Shown here: piece by piece, positions 5,986-13,671 of the stretch | Layout: each line of letters opens with the position of its first letter | How positions within the stretch are numbered: the first letter of the stretch is position 1 | Assembly: GCA_964478915.1 (NCBI GenBank) | Contig: CAYZKG010000046.1 | Span: 1-18,517 of the forward strand | Source: CAYJUM01 sp964478915 | GTDB lineage: Bacteria; Nitrospirota; Nitrospiria; Nitrospirales; Nitrospiraceae | Length of the DNA: 18,517 nt | Reading direction: 5' to 3' | Made by a program: the position numbers and the translations under genes | Notes under the pieces: generated by a model | Databases searched by the model: none | Told to the model about the DNA's origin: nothing | Seen by the model: only the letters and a program-made list of their open reading frames with translations

Positions 5986-6908
5986 CAAGGAATCACTCCG
6001 GCGTAGATATCCATGACCGTATGCAGGAACTTGATCGCTTCGGCTTTCGGGCGCTGAAAGGAGTTCCGCCCGATAATGGAGCCGAAGCCGCCGCCGTCAC
6101 GGATCGCCCGGGCCTCTTCGTAAAAGGTCTTCTCATCTCCCTTGGCGCCTCCCGAGAAGATAACGATACGCCGGCCGGCGAAGGCGCTTTGAATCACGTG
6201 ACGGACACGCTCCGAAAGGGTCTTGATCGGAATCTGCTCCGCCTCATACACCTTCTTGGCGGCGGCCTGTTCTAAATGCCCGGTTGGCAGCTTGACTTTG
6301 ACGATATGGGCGCCGAGTTGGCAGGCGATCTGGGCGGCGTAGGCGACGACATCCATCGCCGTTTCGCCTTCTTTGCTCAATGCCGATCCTCGAGGATACG
6401 ACCAGATGACCACCGCGAGACCACAAGCCTTCGCCTCTTCCGCGATCGCCCGGATCTGTTGGTACATCTCCACGCAATGGGCCGAGCCGGGATAGATGGT
6501 AAAGCCGACGGCCGAACACCCCAGGCGCAATGCATCCCGGACGCTGCCGGTCACAGCCGGCAGAGGGTCCTTGTCCTCATGGAGGACATCATGATTGTTG
6601 AGCTTCAGGATCAGCGGAATGGCCCCGGCAAACTGCGCCGCCCCGGTCTCCAGGAACCCGAGCGGGGCGGCGTAGGCGTTGCAACCTGCGTCGATCGCCA
6701 GCTCAAAATGGTAGAGGGGATTGTATCCGGGCGGATTCGGAGCGAAGCTCCTGGCCGGACCATGCTCGAATCCCTGGTCCACCGGAAGAATCACCAACCG
6801 GCCGGTGTCGGCCAGCCTTCCATGCTGCAGCAGGCGAGCGAGATTGGTTCGCGTCCCGGCATTATCGCTACTGTACCAGCTCAAGATTTCTTTCACGCGC
6901 TCACTCAT
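5985..6908 (-). CDS. Class I fructose-bisphosphate aldolase (DhnA/FbaB type)
   Basis: This cytoplasmic enzyme joins or splits fructose 1,6-bisphosphate and triose phosphates. The 307 residues show a TIM-barrel with LPVDQGFEHG (41-50), the Schiff-base lysine region HIVKVKLP (201-208; K204 or K206), the phosphate-binding FSGGAKG (251-257) and GRNSFQRP (280-287). The open frame extends 39 codons further upstream to 7025, but that part has no family match. The ATG at 6908 has GGGAGG seven bases upstream, so I chose it. Fructose-1,6-bisphosphatase is the preceding gene (145 bases away), which points to gluconeogenic use. The htrA gene overlaps its stop by one base. Confidence 0.94.
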   Translation of the reverse strand: MSERVKEILSWYSSDNAGTRTNLARLLQHGRLADTGRLVILPVDQGFEHGPARSFAPNPPGYNPLYHFELAIDAGCNAYAAPLGFLETGAAQFAGAIPLILKLNNHDVLHEDKDPLPAVTGSVRDALRLGCSAVGFTIYPGSAHCVEMYQQIRAIAEEAKACGLAVVIWSYPRGSALSKEGETAMDVVAYAAQIACQLGAHIVKVKLPTGHLEQAAAKKVYEAEQIPIKTLSERVRHVIQSAFAGRRIVIFSGGAKGDEKTFYEEARAIRDGGGFGSIIGRNSFQRPKAEAIKFLHTVMDIYAGVIP

Positions 6909-7053
6909 GATCTGCCTCCCGTGTACCTTGGCTCGTTGCGAGTGCGCCGGCGATCTCGGCACCCATGCTCGCCAACCCATCCCACATGTTCCGATCAGCG
7001 ATGCCGTATTAAGGTTGAAGCCCACTAATTAAGGATCGTAAGGCCGCGGACAT
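6909..7053 (-). other. Intergenic spacer between fbp and the aldolase gene
   Basis: A 145-base spacer without a coding region. I see no intrinsic terminator and no convincing promoter; AT-rich patches near 7010-7030 hold TTAATA and TTAATT but no matching -35. Read-through from the fbp promoter is possible. Confidence 0.4.
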
Positions 7054-8067
7054 TTATTGCCGACGGCCCTGAATGAATTCCTCGGCCAAGGTGACATCCT
7101 GCTGACTGCCGATGATCAAGGGCACCCGTTGGTGTACCGCCTCGGGCTGGATGGCCGTGATAGTCTGCGTTCCGGTTGTCGCCTTGCCGCCAGCCTGCTC
7201 GACCAGAAGGCCGAGAGGAGCCGCTTCATACATGAGCCGAAGCTTGCCCTCCGGCTTGTCGGCCTCGCTCGGGTACAGATAGACCCCGCCCACCGCCAGC
7301 AGCCGGTGGACATCGGCCACCAAACATCCCGAGTACCGCGTCGAGTATGGCCGGCCCGTCGCGGGGTCTTTCTCGCGGAGGTAATCCACGAATCGCTTCG
7401 TTCCGGCTGTCCATCTCGGATAATTCCCTTCGTTGGCCGAGTAGACCTTGCCGCGGGGCGGCATCTTCATGTGGCTGACGGACAGCACGAACTCTCCAAG
7501 GCCATGGTCCAGTGTGAACTGGTGCACGCCCCTGCCGCAGGTATAGACCAGGATCGTGCTCGGCCCATACAGCGCATAGCCCACAGCCACCTGCTCGCGC
7601 CCGGGCTTGAGGAGGTCCCTCGCATCGGGGGCTGGATGAGGCGGCACCCGATGCAGGGAGAAAATCGATCCCACCGTCGCGTTCACATCCACGTTGGAGG
7701 ATCCGTCCAGCGGATCAAAGAAAAGGGCGTATTTGTCCCGCGATCCCCCTGCGCTTGCAGGTAAGTCCAGGGGCTTTTCCATTTCTTCGGATATCAGCGT
7801 TCGGACCAGCGTCCCGTATCCTTGAAAGACCTGGACAAACGTCTCGTTCGCCTTCTGATCCAGTTTCTGGACGGCTTCGCCTTGGATGTTGGTCGTCCCC
7901 GTTGAGCCCAGGACGTCAAGCAACCCGGCCTCGCGCAGGTCCTTTGCGATGGTTTTGGCGGCCAGGGCGATCTGCGCCATGATGGGGGTCAGTTCAGTGG
8001 CCCATGCCGGATCACCGCGTAAATCGTCCTGGATCTGTCTTGAGAGAGTGACGGGATATGCTCCCAT
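7054..8067 (-). CDS. fbp: Fructose-1,6-bisphosphatase, class I
   Basis: This enzyme hydrolyses fructose 1,6-bisphosphate to fructose 6-phosphate, the irreversible step of gluconeogenesis and of some carbon-fixation routes. The 337 residues have the family length and motifs: metal-binding EE at 94-95, FDPLDGSSNVD (117-127), SANEGNYPRW in the substrate site, RYSGCLVADVHRLL, and KLRLMYEAAPLGLLVEQAGG near the C-terminus. The ATG at 8067 has CGGAG eight bases upstream. A good sigma70-like promoter lies at 8145-8173, giving a leader of about 70 bases. The next gene downstream is the aldolase that makes its substrate, and fructose 6-phosphate is also the entry to the mannose branch encoded just upstream. 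Confidence 0.96.
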   Translation of the reverse strand: MGAYPVTLSRQIQDDLRGDPAWATELTPIMAQIALAAKTIAKDLREAGLLDVLGSTGTTNIQGEAVQKLDQKANETFVQVFQGYGTLVRTLISEEMEKPLDLPASAGGSRDKYALFFDPLDGSSNVDVNATVGSIFSLHRVPPHPAPDARDLLKPGREQVAVGYALYGPSTILVYTCGRGVHQFTLDHGLGEFVLSVSHMKMPPRGKVYSANEGNYPRWTAGTKRFVDYLREKDPATGRPYSTRYSGCLVADVHRLLAVGGVYLYPSEADKPEGKLRLMYEAAPLGLLVEQAGGKATTGTQTITAIQPEAVHQRVPLIIGSQQDVTLAEEFIQGRRQ

Positions 8068-8144
8068 ATGAGGCTCCGTGGAGGCCAGGCGTTGCGGATC
8101 GGGTGAAGATTCAGCGAGCCGGGGTCTCGACCGGTACGGCCGGC

Positions 8145-8173
8145 ATTATATCGGGTTTCTTCTCGGCGGGCAA
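8145..8173 (-). promoter_or_regulatory. Sigma70-like promoter for fbp
   Basis: The minus strand reads TTGCCC (8168-8173), exactly 17 bases, then TATAAT (8145-8150). The -10 is perfect and the -35 matches four of six consensus positions. It lies between the DUF3108 gene and fbp and separates the central-carbon unit from the polysaccharide genes. Confidence 0.7.
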
Positions 8174-8184
8174 CGCGACGAGGG

Positions 8185-8991
8185 CTAGGGAGCGGGCGCA
8201 GAATGGTCCGGATTGACGAGCAGGCGCGCGACAATGGATCCGACACGGACTTTGGCTTTCATCATCAACGGGACATGGCTCGCATCGTTGCGGAACCACA
8301 CCCTGATATTCCCTTCGTTAGGGAAAATCCCCCTGAAGGGCATCAACGCCAGAACCCGGACCGCCTCGACTTCGCCCCAGGGCCCGCGGACCCGTTCAAC
8401 GCCTTCCACTTTGACCTCCAACCGATAGATCTTCCTGTCGTGGTAGACATTCATGGTCACGGACGAGCCGGTTTCCAGCGTAGGAAGGCTGCGCAGGTAG
8501 TACAGGCAGGACAACGCATCCTGCGTGCTCGGTGGAATCGGCAGCTTGTCGGTCACGCCGTCCTTGATCGCAGTGACGGACCCTTGGTCTTGATGAAACG
8601 TGATGTCGAAATCATTCTTTTTTCGGCCTTCCCTCCGGTGGAAGATCATGCGGTGAGGCGCCAGCTTCACCAGGTCGAGGTAGGATTCCACCCGGTTGTC
8701 GATCGGGAAAAAGGCAGAGACGAAGGCGTTCGATCTGGCGATCGTGAGCAACCGTACGGCGGGGCGTCCGTAGACCGGCTCGGATTCGGCCACCTCCATC
8801 ACCGCCGTCCCGCCAGGAATCCCCTGCCAGGAGATAAGATAGACCAAGCGCTCACCGGCGCTGAAGGCCTGATCGCGCCCCGGCCCCGCTGAGTTCTGCG
8901 AGGGTTCAGCGGTCCGGACGGCGACAAGAAACGGCAAGACGAGACAGAGCAGAGCGAGCAGGGTCCTGTTCAAGCCAGGCCTCAACGTCAT
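8185..8991 (-). CDS. Exported DUF3108 protein
   Basis: This 268-residue protein starts with a signal peptide (about 1-28, hydrophobic core LLALLCLVLPFLVAV) and continues as one DUF3108 domain, recognisable from GERLVYLISWQGIPGGTAVMEV near the start, NRVESYLD, the DALSCLYYLRSLP block around 160-170 and the C-terminal VWFRNDASHVPLMMKAKVRVGSIVARL. DUF3108 proteins are periplasmic beta-rich proteins of unknown function, often near envelope genes. Its ATG overlaps the phosphomannomutase stop by four bases (ATGA), so the two are translated together. A role in handling the polysaccharide or its lipid carrier is only suggested by context. Confidence 0.88.
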   Translation of the reverse strand: MTLRPGLNRTLLALLCLVLPFLVAVRTAEPSQNSAGPGRDQAFSAGERLVYLISWQGIPGGTAVMEVAESEPVYGRPAVRLLTIARSNAFVSAFFPIDNRVESYLDLVKLAPHRMIFHRREGRKKNDFDITFHQDQGSVTAIKDGVTDKLPIPPSTQDALSCLYYLRSLPTLETGSSVTMNVYHDRKIYRLEVKVEGVERVRGPWGEVEAVRVLALMPFRGIFPNEGNIRVWFRNDASHVPLMMKAKVRVGSIVARLLVNPDHSAPAP

Positions 8992-10403
8992 CTGGCGCCG
9001 GAGGATGACGCCAGCGTGACCCGAGACTCGTTCAGCTCGCGCTCGATGAGCGTCCGAATGGCGGTGAGCGCCTCCGGCGTGGACGCCTCAAATCGCAGCA
9101 CCAGGGCCGGCTGCGTGTTGGAAGCCCGGATGAGCCCCCAGCCCTCGTCGAATACCACACGGACGCCGTCGAGGGTCAGCACCTCTCGAATCCGCAAGGC
9201 AGGATCCCTCGGTGAACCGCCCGATCGGGCATATCCCAGAAACTTGGACTGGACGTGCTTCACCAGATCGAATTTGATCGCATCGGGGCATTCGACCCGG
9301 ATTTCCGGAGTGACGGAGGTGCGAGGCAGGTCCGCCAGCAATTGGGAGAGCGGTTTGCCTGACTTGGCCAGAATCTCGATCAGTCTGCAGGAGGCGTAGA
9401 TCGCGTCGTCGTACCCGAAGTACCGGTCGGCAAAAAACATATGGCCGGACATCTCGCCGGCGAGCACGGCCGATTCGGTTTTCATTTTTGCCTTGATCAG
9501 GGAGTGACCGGTCTTCCACATGATCGGCTGTCCCCCGCGCCGTTGAATGTCGTCGTACAGGACCTGGGAGGCCTTCACCTCCGAGATGATCGTGCTCCCC
9601 GGGCGACTCGCCAGGATATCGCGGGAATACAAGACCATCAGGCGGTCCCCCCACAGGATCTCTCCTCGTTCATCGATCGCCCCGATCCGATCGGCATCCC
9701 CGTCGTAGGCCACCCCGACATCGGCTCCGGTCGCCTTCACGGTCTTGATCAGGTCCTGAAGGTTCGCTTCGACGGTCGGATCGGGATGGTGGTTGGGAAA
9801 TCGGCCATCCAGCTCGCAATAGAGCCCGGTCACCCGGCATCCCAATTGCTCGATCGCTTGCCGAGCCACCAGCGCAGCCGCGCCGTTTCCGCAATCGATG
9901 ACCACATGCAGGCGATCAGCCCTCACCGACTCGAAGTTTTTCCTGAGGTGGGCGAGATACTCCGGAATGATCGGACGGGTCGTCACGTTCCCGGTCCCCG
10001 ATGAGTAGCGGCCGCCTTCCACGACCCGCCCCAGATGCTGGATTTCCTCACCGTGCAGCGCTTCCTTCCCCACGCAGACCTTGAACCCGTTGTATTCCGA
10101 GGCATTGTGGCTTCCGGTGATCATGACGCCGCCGTCCACGGGAAGGTGGAACAATGAAAAATACAGGACCGGGGTCGGACACACGCCGACGTCCACGACA
10201 TTCAGCCCGCCCTCCGTGAGGCCACGGACCAGGCACTCCCGCAGCACCGGCGAGCTGGACCGTCCGTCCCGGCCGACGCTGACGGTCTTCAGGCTTCTCT
10301 CCCGTCCGATGGTGGCGAAGGCGCGTCCGATGCGTTCGGCCACCGACTCGGTCAATTCTTTCCCGACGATGCCCCTGATGTCGTATTCCCTGAAAAGCGC
10401 CAT
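8988..10403 (-). CDS. Phosphomannomutase/phosphoglucomutase (AlgC/ManB type)
   Basis: This enzyme interconverts 6- and 1-phosphates of mannose (and often glucose), feeding both GDP-mannose and dTDP-glucose synthesis. The 471 residues show the four-domain alpha-D-phosphohexomutase layout: the phosphoserine loop TGSHN (S98), the Mg loop DGDADR (234-239), the sugar-binding GEMSGH (316-321) and the phosphate-binding RASNTQP near 430. The loop has Gly in place of the usual Ala before the serine (TASHN), a variant also known in AlgC-like enzymes. The ATG at 10403 has only a weak AAGAAG in front and lies in a junction where a 7-base repeat tract overlaps the upstream stop. The DUF3108 gene overlaps its end. 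Confidence 0.95.
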   Translation of the reverse strand: MALFREYDIRGIVGKELTESVAERIGRAFATIGRERSLKTVSVGRDGRSSSPVLRECLVRGLTEGGLNVVDVGVCPTPVLYFSLFHLPVDGGVMITGSHNASEYNGFKVCVGKEALHGEEIQHLGRVVEGGRYSSGTGNVTTRPIIPEYLAHLRKNFESVRADRLHVVIDCGNGAAALVARQAIEQLGCRVTGLYCELDGRFPNHHPDPTVEANLQDLIKTVKATGADVGVAYDGDADRIGAIDERGEILWGDRLMVLYSRDILASRPGSTIISEVKASQVLYDDIQRRGGQPIMWKTGHSLIKAKMKTESAVLAGEMSGHMFFADRYFGYDDAIYASCRLIEILAKSGKPLSQLLADLPRTSVTPEIRVECPDAIKFDLVKHVQSKFLGYARSGGSPRDPALRIREVLTLDGVRVVFDEGWGLIRASNTQPALVLRFEASTPEALTAIRTLIERELNESRVTLASSSGAR

Positions 10404-10412
10404 CTTCTTACC

Positions 10413-10463
10413 AGTGAGGAGTCCTCACCCCTTACCCCTTACCCCTTACTCCTCACTCCTTAC
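10413..10463 (-). repeat. Six tandem heptads (GTRAGGR) at the manC stop, with inverted arm
   Basis: On the minus strand six exact 7-base units run from 10463 to 10422: GTAAGGA, GTGAGGA, three GTAAGGG, GTGAGGA. The TGA of the second unit (10455-10453) is the stop codon of the guanylyltransferase gene. Because 7 is not a multiple of 3, the units place TAA/TGA in all three frames. AGTGAGGAGT (10448-10457 on the minus strand) pairs perfectly over 10 bases with ACTCCTCACT (10413-10422), with a 25-base loop. Confidence 0.9.
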
Positions 10464-11904
10464 TTCTTGCAGAGCGGCCGTAGTCGTCATGAAACCGGAC
10501 GATGTCGTCTTCTCCGAGGTACAGGCCGTTCTGAACCTCGATAATGTGGAGCGGCTCGACCCCTGCATTCTCCAGACGGTGGCGCGTCTTCTTGGGAATG
10601 CCGGTGCTCTCCCCGACCTTTAACGTGAAGACGCGGCGGCCGCACGTAATCCTCGCCGTTCCCGCAATGACCACCCAATGCTCGCTCCGCTGGTGATGAA
10701 GCTGGAGGGAGAGGCGCGAGCCCGGTTTGACCGTGACCTTCTTGACCTTGTAGCCCGGCCCTTCCTCCAGGACGGTATAGGAGCCCCACGGCCGAAAGAC
10801 CGTCCGATGCTCCAGATGCTCAGGGGCCCCCTGCTTCCTGAGCTTCTCGACCACCTGCCTTACGTCCTGGGAACGGGCCTTCGGACAGATCAGCGTGGCG
10901 TCGGGTGTATCCACGACGACCATGTCGGACAAGCCGATCGTGGCCACCAGCCGCCGATCCGCGTAGAGGATGGAATTGCGGCTGTCGAGGTCCACCACGT
11001 TGCCGCTCAGGACATTTCCGGTGCCGTCGCGCGGCGCCACTTCTTCCAGGCTGCTCCAGTTGCCGACATCGGACCAGGCAAAGTCAACCGGGATCATCGC
11101 CGCACGAGCCGAGCGTTCCATCACGGCGTGATCGATCGAGACCGCCGTCAGTTGCCGGTAGGCCCGAGCGATCAGCTCGCCCGAGGCGCCTGAGCTCAGC
11201 CCTCTCTCGATCCGGCGCATGGCTTGAGCCAGAGCAGGTTGATACCGGGCGAGCTCTTCCAGAATGGCAGAGGCCCGCCACAGAAAGATCCCGCTGTTCC
11301 AGTAGTAACTCCCGGCCTTCACGTAGCGGCTGGCTGTGGAAGCCGCCGGCTTTTCCACGAACCGGACGATCGGATGCCCCACCAGCCCGTCGTGCCGCCC
11401 CAGCCTGGCCCGGAGGTCGGCCTGGATATATCCGTAGCCCGTCTCCGGTCTGATGGGGCGGATGCCGAAGGTGACGAGATGGCCGGCGTCCGCCAATTTC
11501 GCGCCGAGCGCCACGGCGGATTGAAACCGCCGGTGATCCTTGATGACATGATCAGCCGGCGCCACCAGCATCACCGCTTGCGGGTTCCTCTGCCTCAGCA
11601 CAGTGGCAGCGAGGGCAATCGCCGGGGCGGTGTTCCGCGCCTCCGGCTCGATGATGAAGTTGTCGGCGAGGTCGTCCTTCCAGTCCGCGAGCTGAAGCCT
11701 GATCGACTCGGCCTGAGCCGGATTGGTAGAGATCACCACTCGCTTCGCCGGGACGCAGCGTAAAACCCGCCGCATAGTCTGTTGGATCAGGGTTTCCCCG
11801 CCCATGATGCGGAGCAATTGCTTGGGATAGAGCTGCCGGCTCAACGGCCAGAAGCGCGTCCCGCTGCCTCCCGCCATGATGACCGCGTAGAGATGAGGAT
11901 TCAT
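10453..11904 (-). CDS. manC: Bifunctional mannose-1-phosphate guanylyltransferase / mannose-6-phosphate isomerase
   Basis: This protein makes GDP-mannose from mannose 1-phosphate and GTP, and its C-terminal type II isomerase domain interconverts fructose 6-phosphate and mannose 6-phosphate. With the ATG at 11904 it has 483 residues, typical of the AlgA/ManC family. The N-terminal nucleotidyltransferase shows MAGGSGTRFWPLSR (10-23), YPKQLL (26-31) and RFVEKP; the cupin isomerase domain (366-477) shows FRPWGSY, LQLHHQRSEHWVV and the closing DDIVRFHDDYGR. The frame is open 21 codons further up, but those codons are repeat sequence overlapping kdsC, so I rejected them. No Shine-Dalgarno is visible before 11904. 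A 52-base spacer with an 11-base-pair hairpin separates it from kdsC. Confidence 0.94.
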   Translation of the reverse strand: MNPHLYAVIMAGGSGTRFWPLSRQLYPKQLLRIMGGETLIQQTMRRVLRCVPAKRVVISTNPAQAESIRLQLADWKDDLADNFIIEPEARNTAPAIALAATVLRQRNPQAVMLVAPADHVIKDHRRFQSAVALGAKLADAGHLVTFGIRPIRPETGYGYIQADLRARLGRHDGLVGHPIVRFVEKPAASTASRYVKAGSYYWNSGIFLWRASAILEELARYQPALAQAMRRIERGLSSGASGELIARAYRQLTAVSIDHAVMERSARAAMIPVDFAWSDVGNWSSLEEVAPRDGTGNVLSGNVVDLDSRNSILYADRRLVATIGLSDMVVVDTPDATLICPKARSQDVRQVVEKLRKQGAPEHLEHRTVFRPWGSYTVLEEGPGYKVKKVTVKPGSRLSLQLHHQRSEHWVVIAGTARITCGRRVFTLKVGESTGIPKKTRHRLENAGVEPLHIIEVQNGLYLGEDDIVRFHDDYGRSARSKE

Positions 11905-11920
11905 GACGTTATTCGTCGTT

Positions 11921-11974
11921 CGTGAAGCGTCGTTCGCGGGCTTAACAAGAGACGCTTCACGTTTCACGCTTCAC
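11921..11974 (-). repeat. Heptad tract and perfect hairpin at the kdsC stop
   Basis: Three 7-base units on the minus strand (GTGAAGC, GTGAAAC, GTGAAGC; 11974-11954) run through the last codons of kdsC. The TGA of the third unit is the stop. CGTGAAGCGTC (minus, 11961-11951) pairs perfectly over 11 bases with 11931-11921, leaving a 19-base loop. No T tract follows. The hairpin sits just ahead of the manC start, which lacks a clear Shine-Dalgarno. Confidence 0.85.
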
Positions 11975-12538
11975 CGGGACCCATTGCTCTGAAGAATGCA
12001 ATGGGTGCCTCGCTTGCGCCGCCAGGATCAGGTCCGCCAGCTCGCGCACCGCGCCCTCCCCGCCTTTCTTGCGGCAGCGGTACTGCACCACCTTGCCGAC
12101 CGATGGGACGCAATCAGCGGGAGCGGCGGACAGCCCGACCGCCTTGAGCGTGGCCAGATCGTTGACGTCGTCGCCGATGAAGGCGACCTGATCCAGACTC
12201 AAGCTGTATTTGCCGGCGATCTGGCGGAGCGTCGCAAGTTTATCCCGGACCCCCTGGTGAACTTCGGGAATCTCCAGTTTTTCGCCCCGGCGAAGCACCA
12301 GCTTGGTGTGCTCCTGGGTGACCAGGGCCGTAATCAGCCCGGCCTGCTGCAGCAGTTTAATGCCCATACCATCCCGGGTATTGAATTTCTTCCACTCATC
12401 GCCGGACTCCGAATAGTACATTCCGGCATCCGTCAACACACCATCCACATCCATGGCGAACAGGCGGATGCGTCTCAATGTCTGGAGCAGTCGCCGGCGG
12501 GCGGGACGGCGGCGGTTAACGTGCGATGAGGCTGGCAT
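11957..12538 (-). CDS. kdsC: KdsC/YrbI-family 3-deoxy-D-manno-octulosonate 8-phosphate phosphatase
   Basis: This small HAD phosphatase has 193 residues from the ATG at 12538. It shows the nucleophile motif FAMDVDGVLTD (D30, D32), NTRDGMGIKLL, the conserved lysine region ARHQGVRDK-like (HQGVRDKLATL), and the closing acidic motif IGDDVNDL. KdsC frees KDO from its 8-phosphate for lipopolysaccharide; related family members act on sialic-acid-type sugars, so the substrate is probable and not certain. AGGAT precedes the ATG at 12538; a TTG 12 codons earlier is the alternative. The Arg-rich N-terminus (NRRRPARRR) is an odd extension. The last four residues (KRET) and the stop are encoded by a 7-base repeat tract. 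It is 137 bases from gmd. Confidence 0.88.
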   Translation of the reverse strand: MPASSHVNRRRPARRRLLQTLRRIRLFAMDVDGVLTDAGMYYSESGDEWKKFNTRDGMGIKLLQQAGLITALVTQEHTKLVLRRGEKLEIPEVHQGVRDKLATLRQIAGKYSLSLDQVAFIGDDVNDLATLKAVGLSAAPADCVPSVGKVVQYRCRKKGGEGAVRELADLILAAQARHPLHSSEQWVPVKRET

Positions 12539-12618
12539 AGATCCTACAGTGTCAACGCGGAGCGATCGTAGCAAAGCCCACCCGGTTGTACAAGAAGACG
12601 ATCACAAGCTCCACCTTC

Positions 12619-12668
12619 CCCTAACACCTCACGCCTAACGGATTCACGCCTCACGCTTCACGCCTTAC
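12619..12668 (-). repeat. Seven near-tandem heptads after the gmd stop
   Basis: Starting seven bases after the gmd stop, the minus strand reads GTAAGGC, GTGAAGC, GTGAGGC, GTGAATCC (8 bases), GTTAGGC, GTGAGGT, GTTAGGG. Each unit has TRA or TTA at the same place, so stops occur in every frame. No inverted partner arm is seen within this spacer. The rest of the spacer up to the kdsC start (12539-12618) shows no other feature. Confidence 0.9.
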
Positions 12669-12675
12669 GGAAGAC

Positions 12676-13662
12676 TCAGCTCATCCGGACCGAGGCCCGA
12701 CAGAGGCGAAGATCCTCCTCGACCATCTCGTAGACCAGGTTCTGGAACTTGATCTGGCAAGACCACCCAAGCTCTCGCTTCGCCTTGGACGCGTCGCCCA
12801 GCAAGGTATCCACTTCGGCAGGGCGGAGGAACTGCGGATCGACCACGACGTGGTCGCGATAGTTCAGGCCCACGTGGGCAAACGCCGTTTCCGCGAACTC
12901 CCGGACGGTGTGCTGTTCGCCGGTGGCGATCACGTAGTCCTCCGGCTTCTCGCGCTGGAGCATCATCCAGATGGCGCGTACGTACTCTCTCGCGTGGCCC
13001 CAATCGCGCCGTGCATCGAGATTGCCGAGCCGAACTTCCTTGGCCAATCCCAGCTTGATGCGCGCGGCATGCGCGGTGATTTTCCGGGAGACGAATTCGT
13101 AGCCGCGGCGCGGCGATTCATGGTTGTAGAGGATGCCTGAGCAGGCTTTGATCCCGTACGCTTCGCGATAGTTGCGGGTGAGGTGGAAGCCGGCCACCTT
13201 GGAGATCCCGTAGGCGGACCGCGGGTGGAAGACAGTCGCCTCGTTCTGTGGAACCTCGTGCGCTTTTCCAAACATCTCACTCGAGGCGGCAAAGTAAAAG
13301 CGGCAGTCCGGGGCGCAGTCGCGAAGCGCCGCCAGCACGTAATGCGTGCCGTTGATGTTCGCGTGGAGCGTGGAGAATTCGTCCTCGAACGAGTACACCA
13401 CGAAGCTCTGTGCCGCCAGGTGATAGCACTCATCCGGCTTGACCGCTTGGAAGACGCGATAGATGCTCGGCAGGCTTTCCAGGGACGCGGCATGGAGGTG
13501 AAGGCGATCCTTGATGTGCAAGATTCGCCACAGGCGGTGCTCGGGGTCCTCAATGGCCACACGCCTGATGATCCCGTGCACCTCGTAGCCCTTCTCCAGC
13601 AACAGTTCAGCCAGATAGGACCCGTCCTGTCCGGTGATTCCGGTGATCAAGGCTCGCTTCAT
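12676..13662 (-). CDS. gmd: GDP-mannose 4,6-dehydratase
   Basis: This extended short-chain dehydrogenase converts GDP-mannose to GDP-4-keto-6-deoxymannose, the precursor of GDP-fucose, GDP-rhamnose and related 6-deoxyhexoses. The 328 residues carry the NADP-binding TGITGQDG (7-14), the catalytic SSEMFG (127-132), Y151-x3-K155 (YGISK), and the family-specific LYNHESPRRGYEFVSRKIT and LGNLDARRDWGHAREYV. It is slightly shorter than many homologues. The ATG at 13662 has a perfect GGAGGA. The stem of a hairpin lies directly in front of that site. No partner reductase (fcl/wcaG or rmd) is seen in the window, so the final sugar cannot be named. The substrate would be supplied by manC, two genes downstream. 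Confidence 0.96.
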   Translation of the reverse strand: MKRALITGITGQDGSYLAELLLEKGYEVHGIIRRVAIEDPEHRLWRILHIKDRLHLHAASLESLPSIYRVFQAVKPDECYHLAAQSFVVYSFEDEFSTLHANINGTHYVLAALRDCAPDCRFYFAASSEMFGKAHEVPQNEATVFHPRSAYGISKVAGFHLTRNYREAYGIKACSGILYNHESPRRGYEFVSRKITAHAARIKLGLAKEVRLGNLDARRDWGHAREYVRAIWMMLQREKPEDYVIATGEQHTVREFAETAFAHVGLNYRDHVVVDPQFLRPAEVDTLLGDASKAKRELGWSCQIKFQNLVYEMVEEDLRLCRASVRMS

Positions 13663-13671
13663 AAATCCTCC

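Noticed and set aside
6909..7025. 39-codon N-terminal extension of the aldolase
   Set aside because: No family similarity, and the internal ATG at 6908 has a strong ribosome binding site and gives the normal length.
10422..10463. CRISPR-like array
   Set aside because: Units are 7 bases with no spacers, so this is a simple tandem repeat.
11905..11967. 21-codon extension of the guanylyltransferase
   Set aside because: It is encoded by repeat sequence and overlaps the kdsC stop; the family starts near the ATG at 11904.
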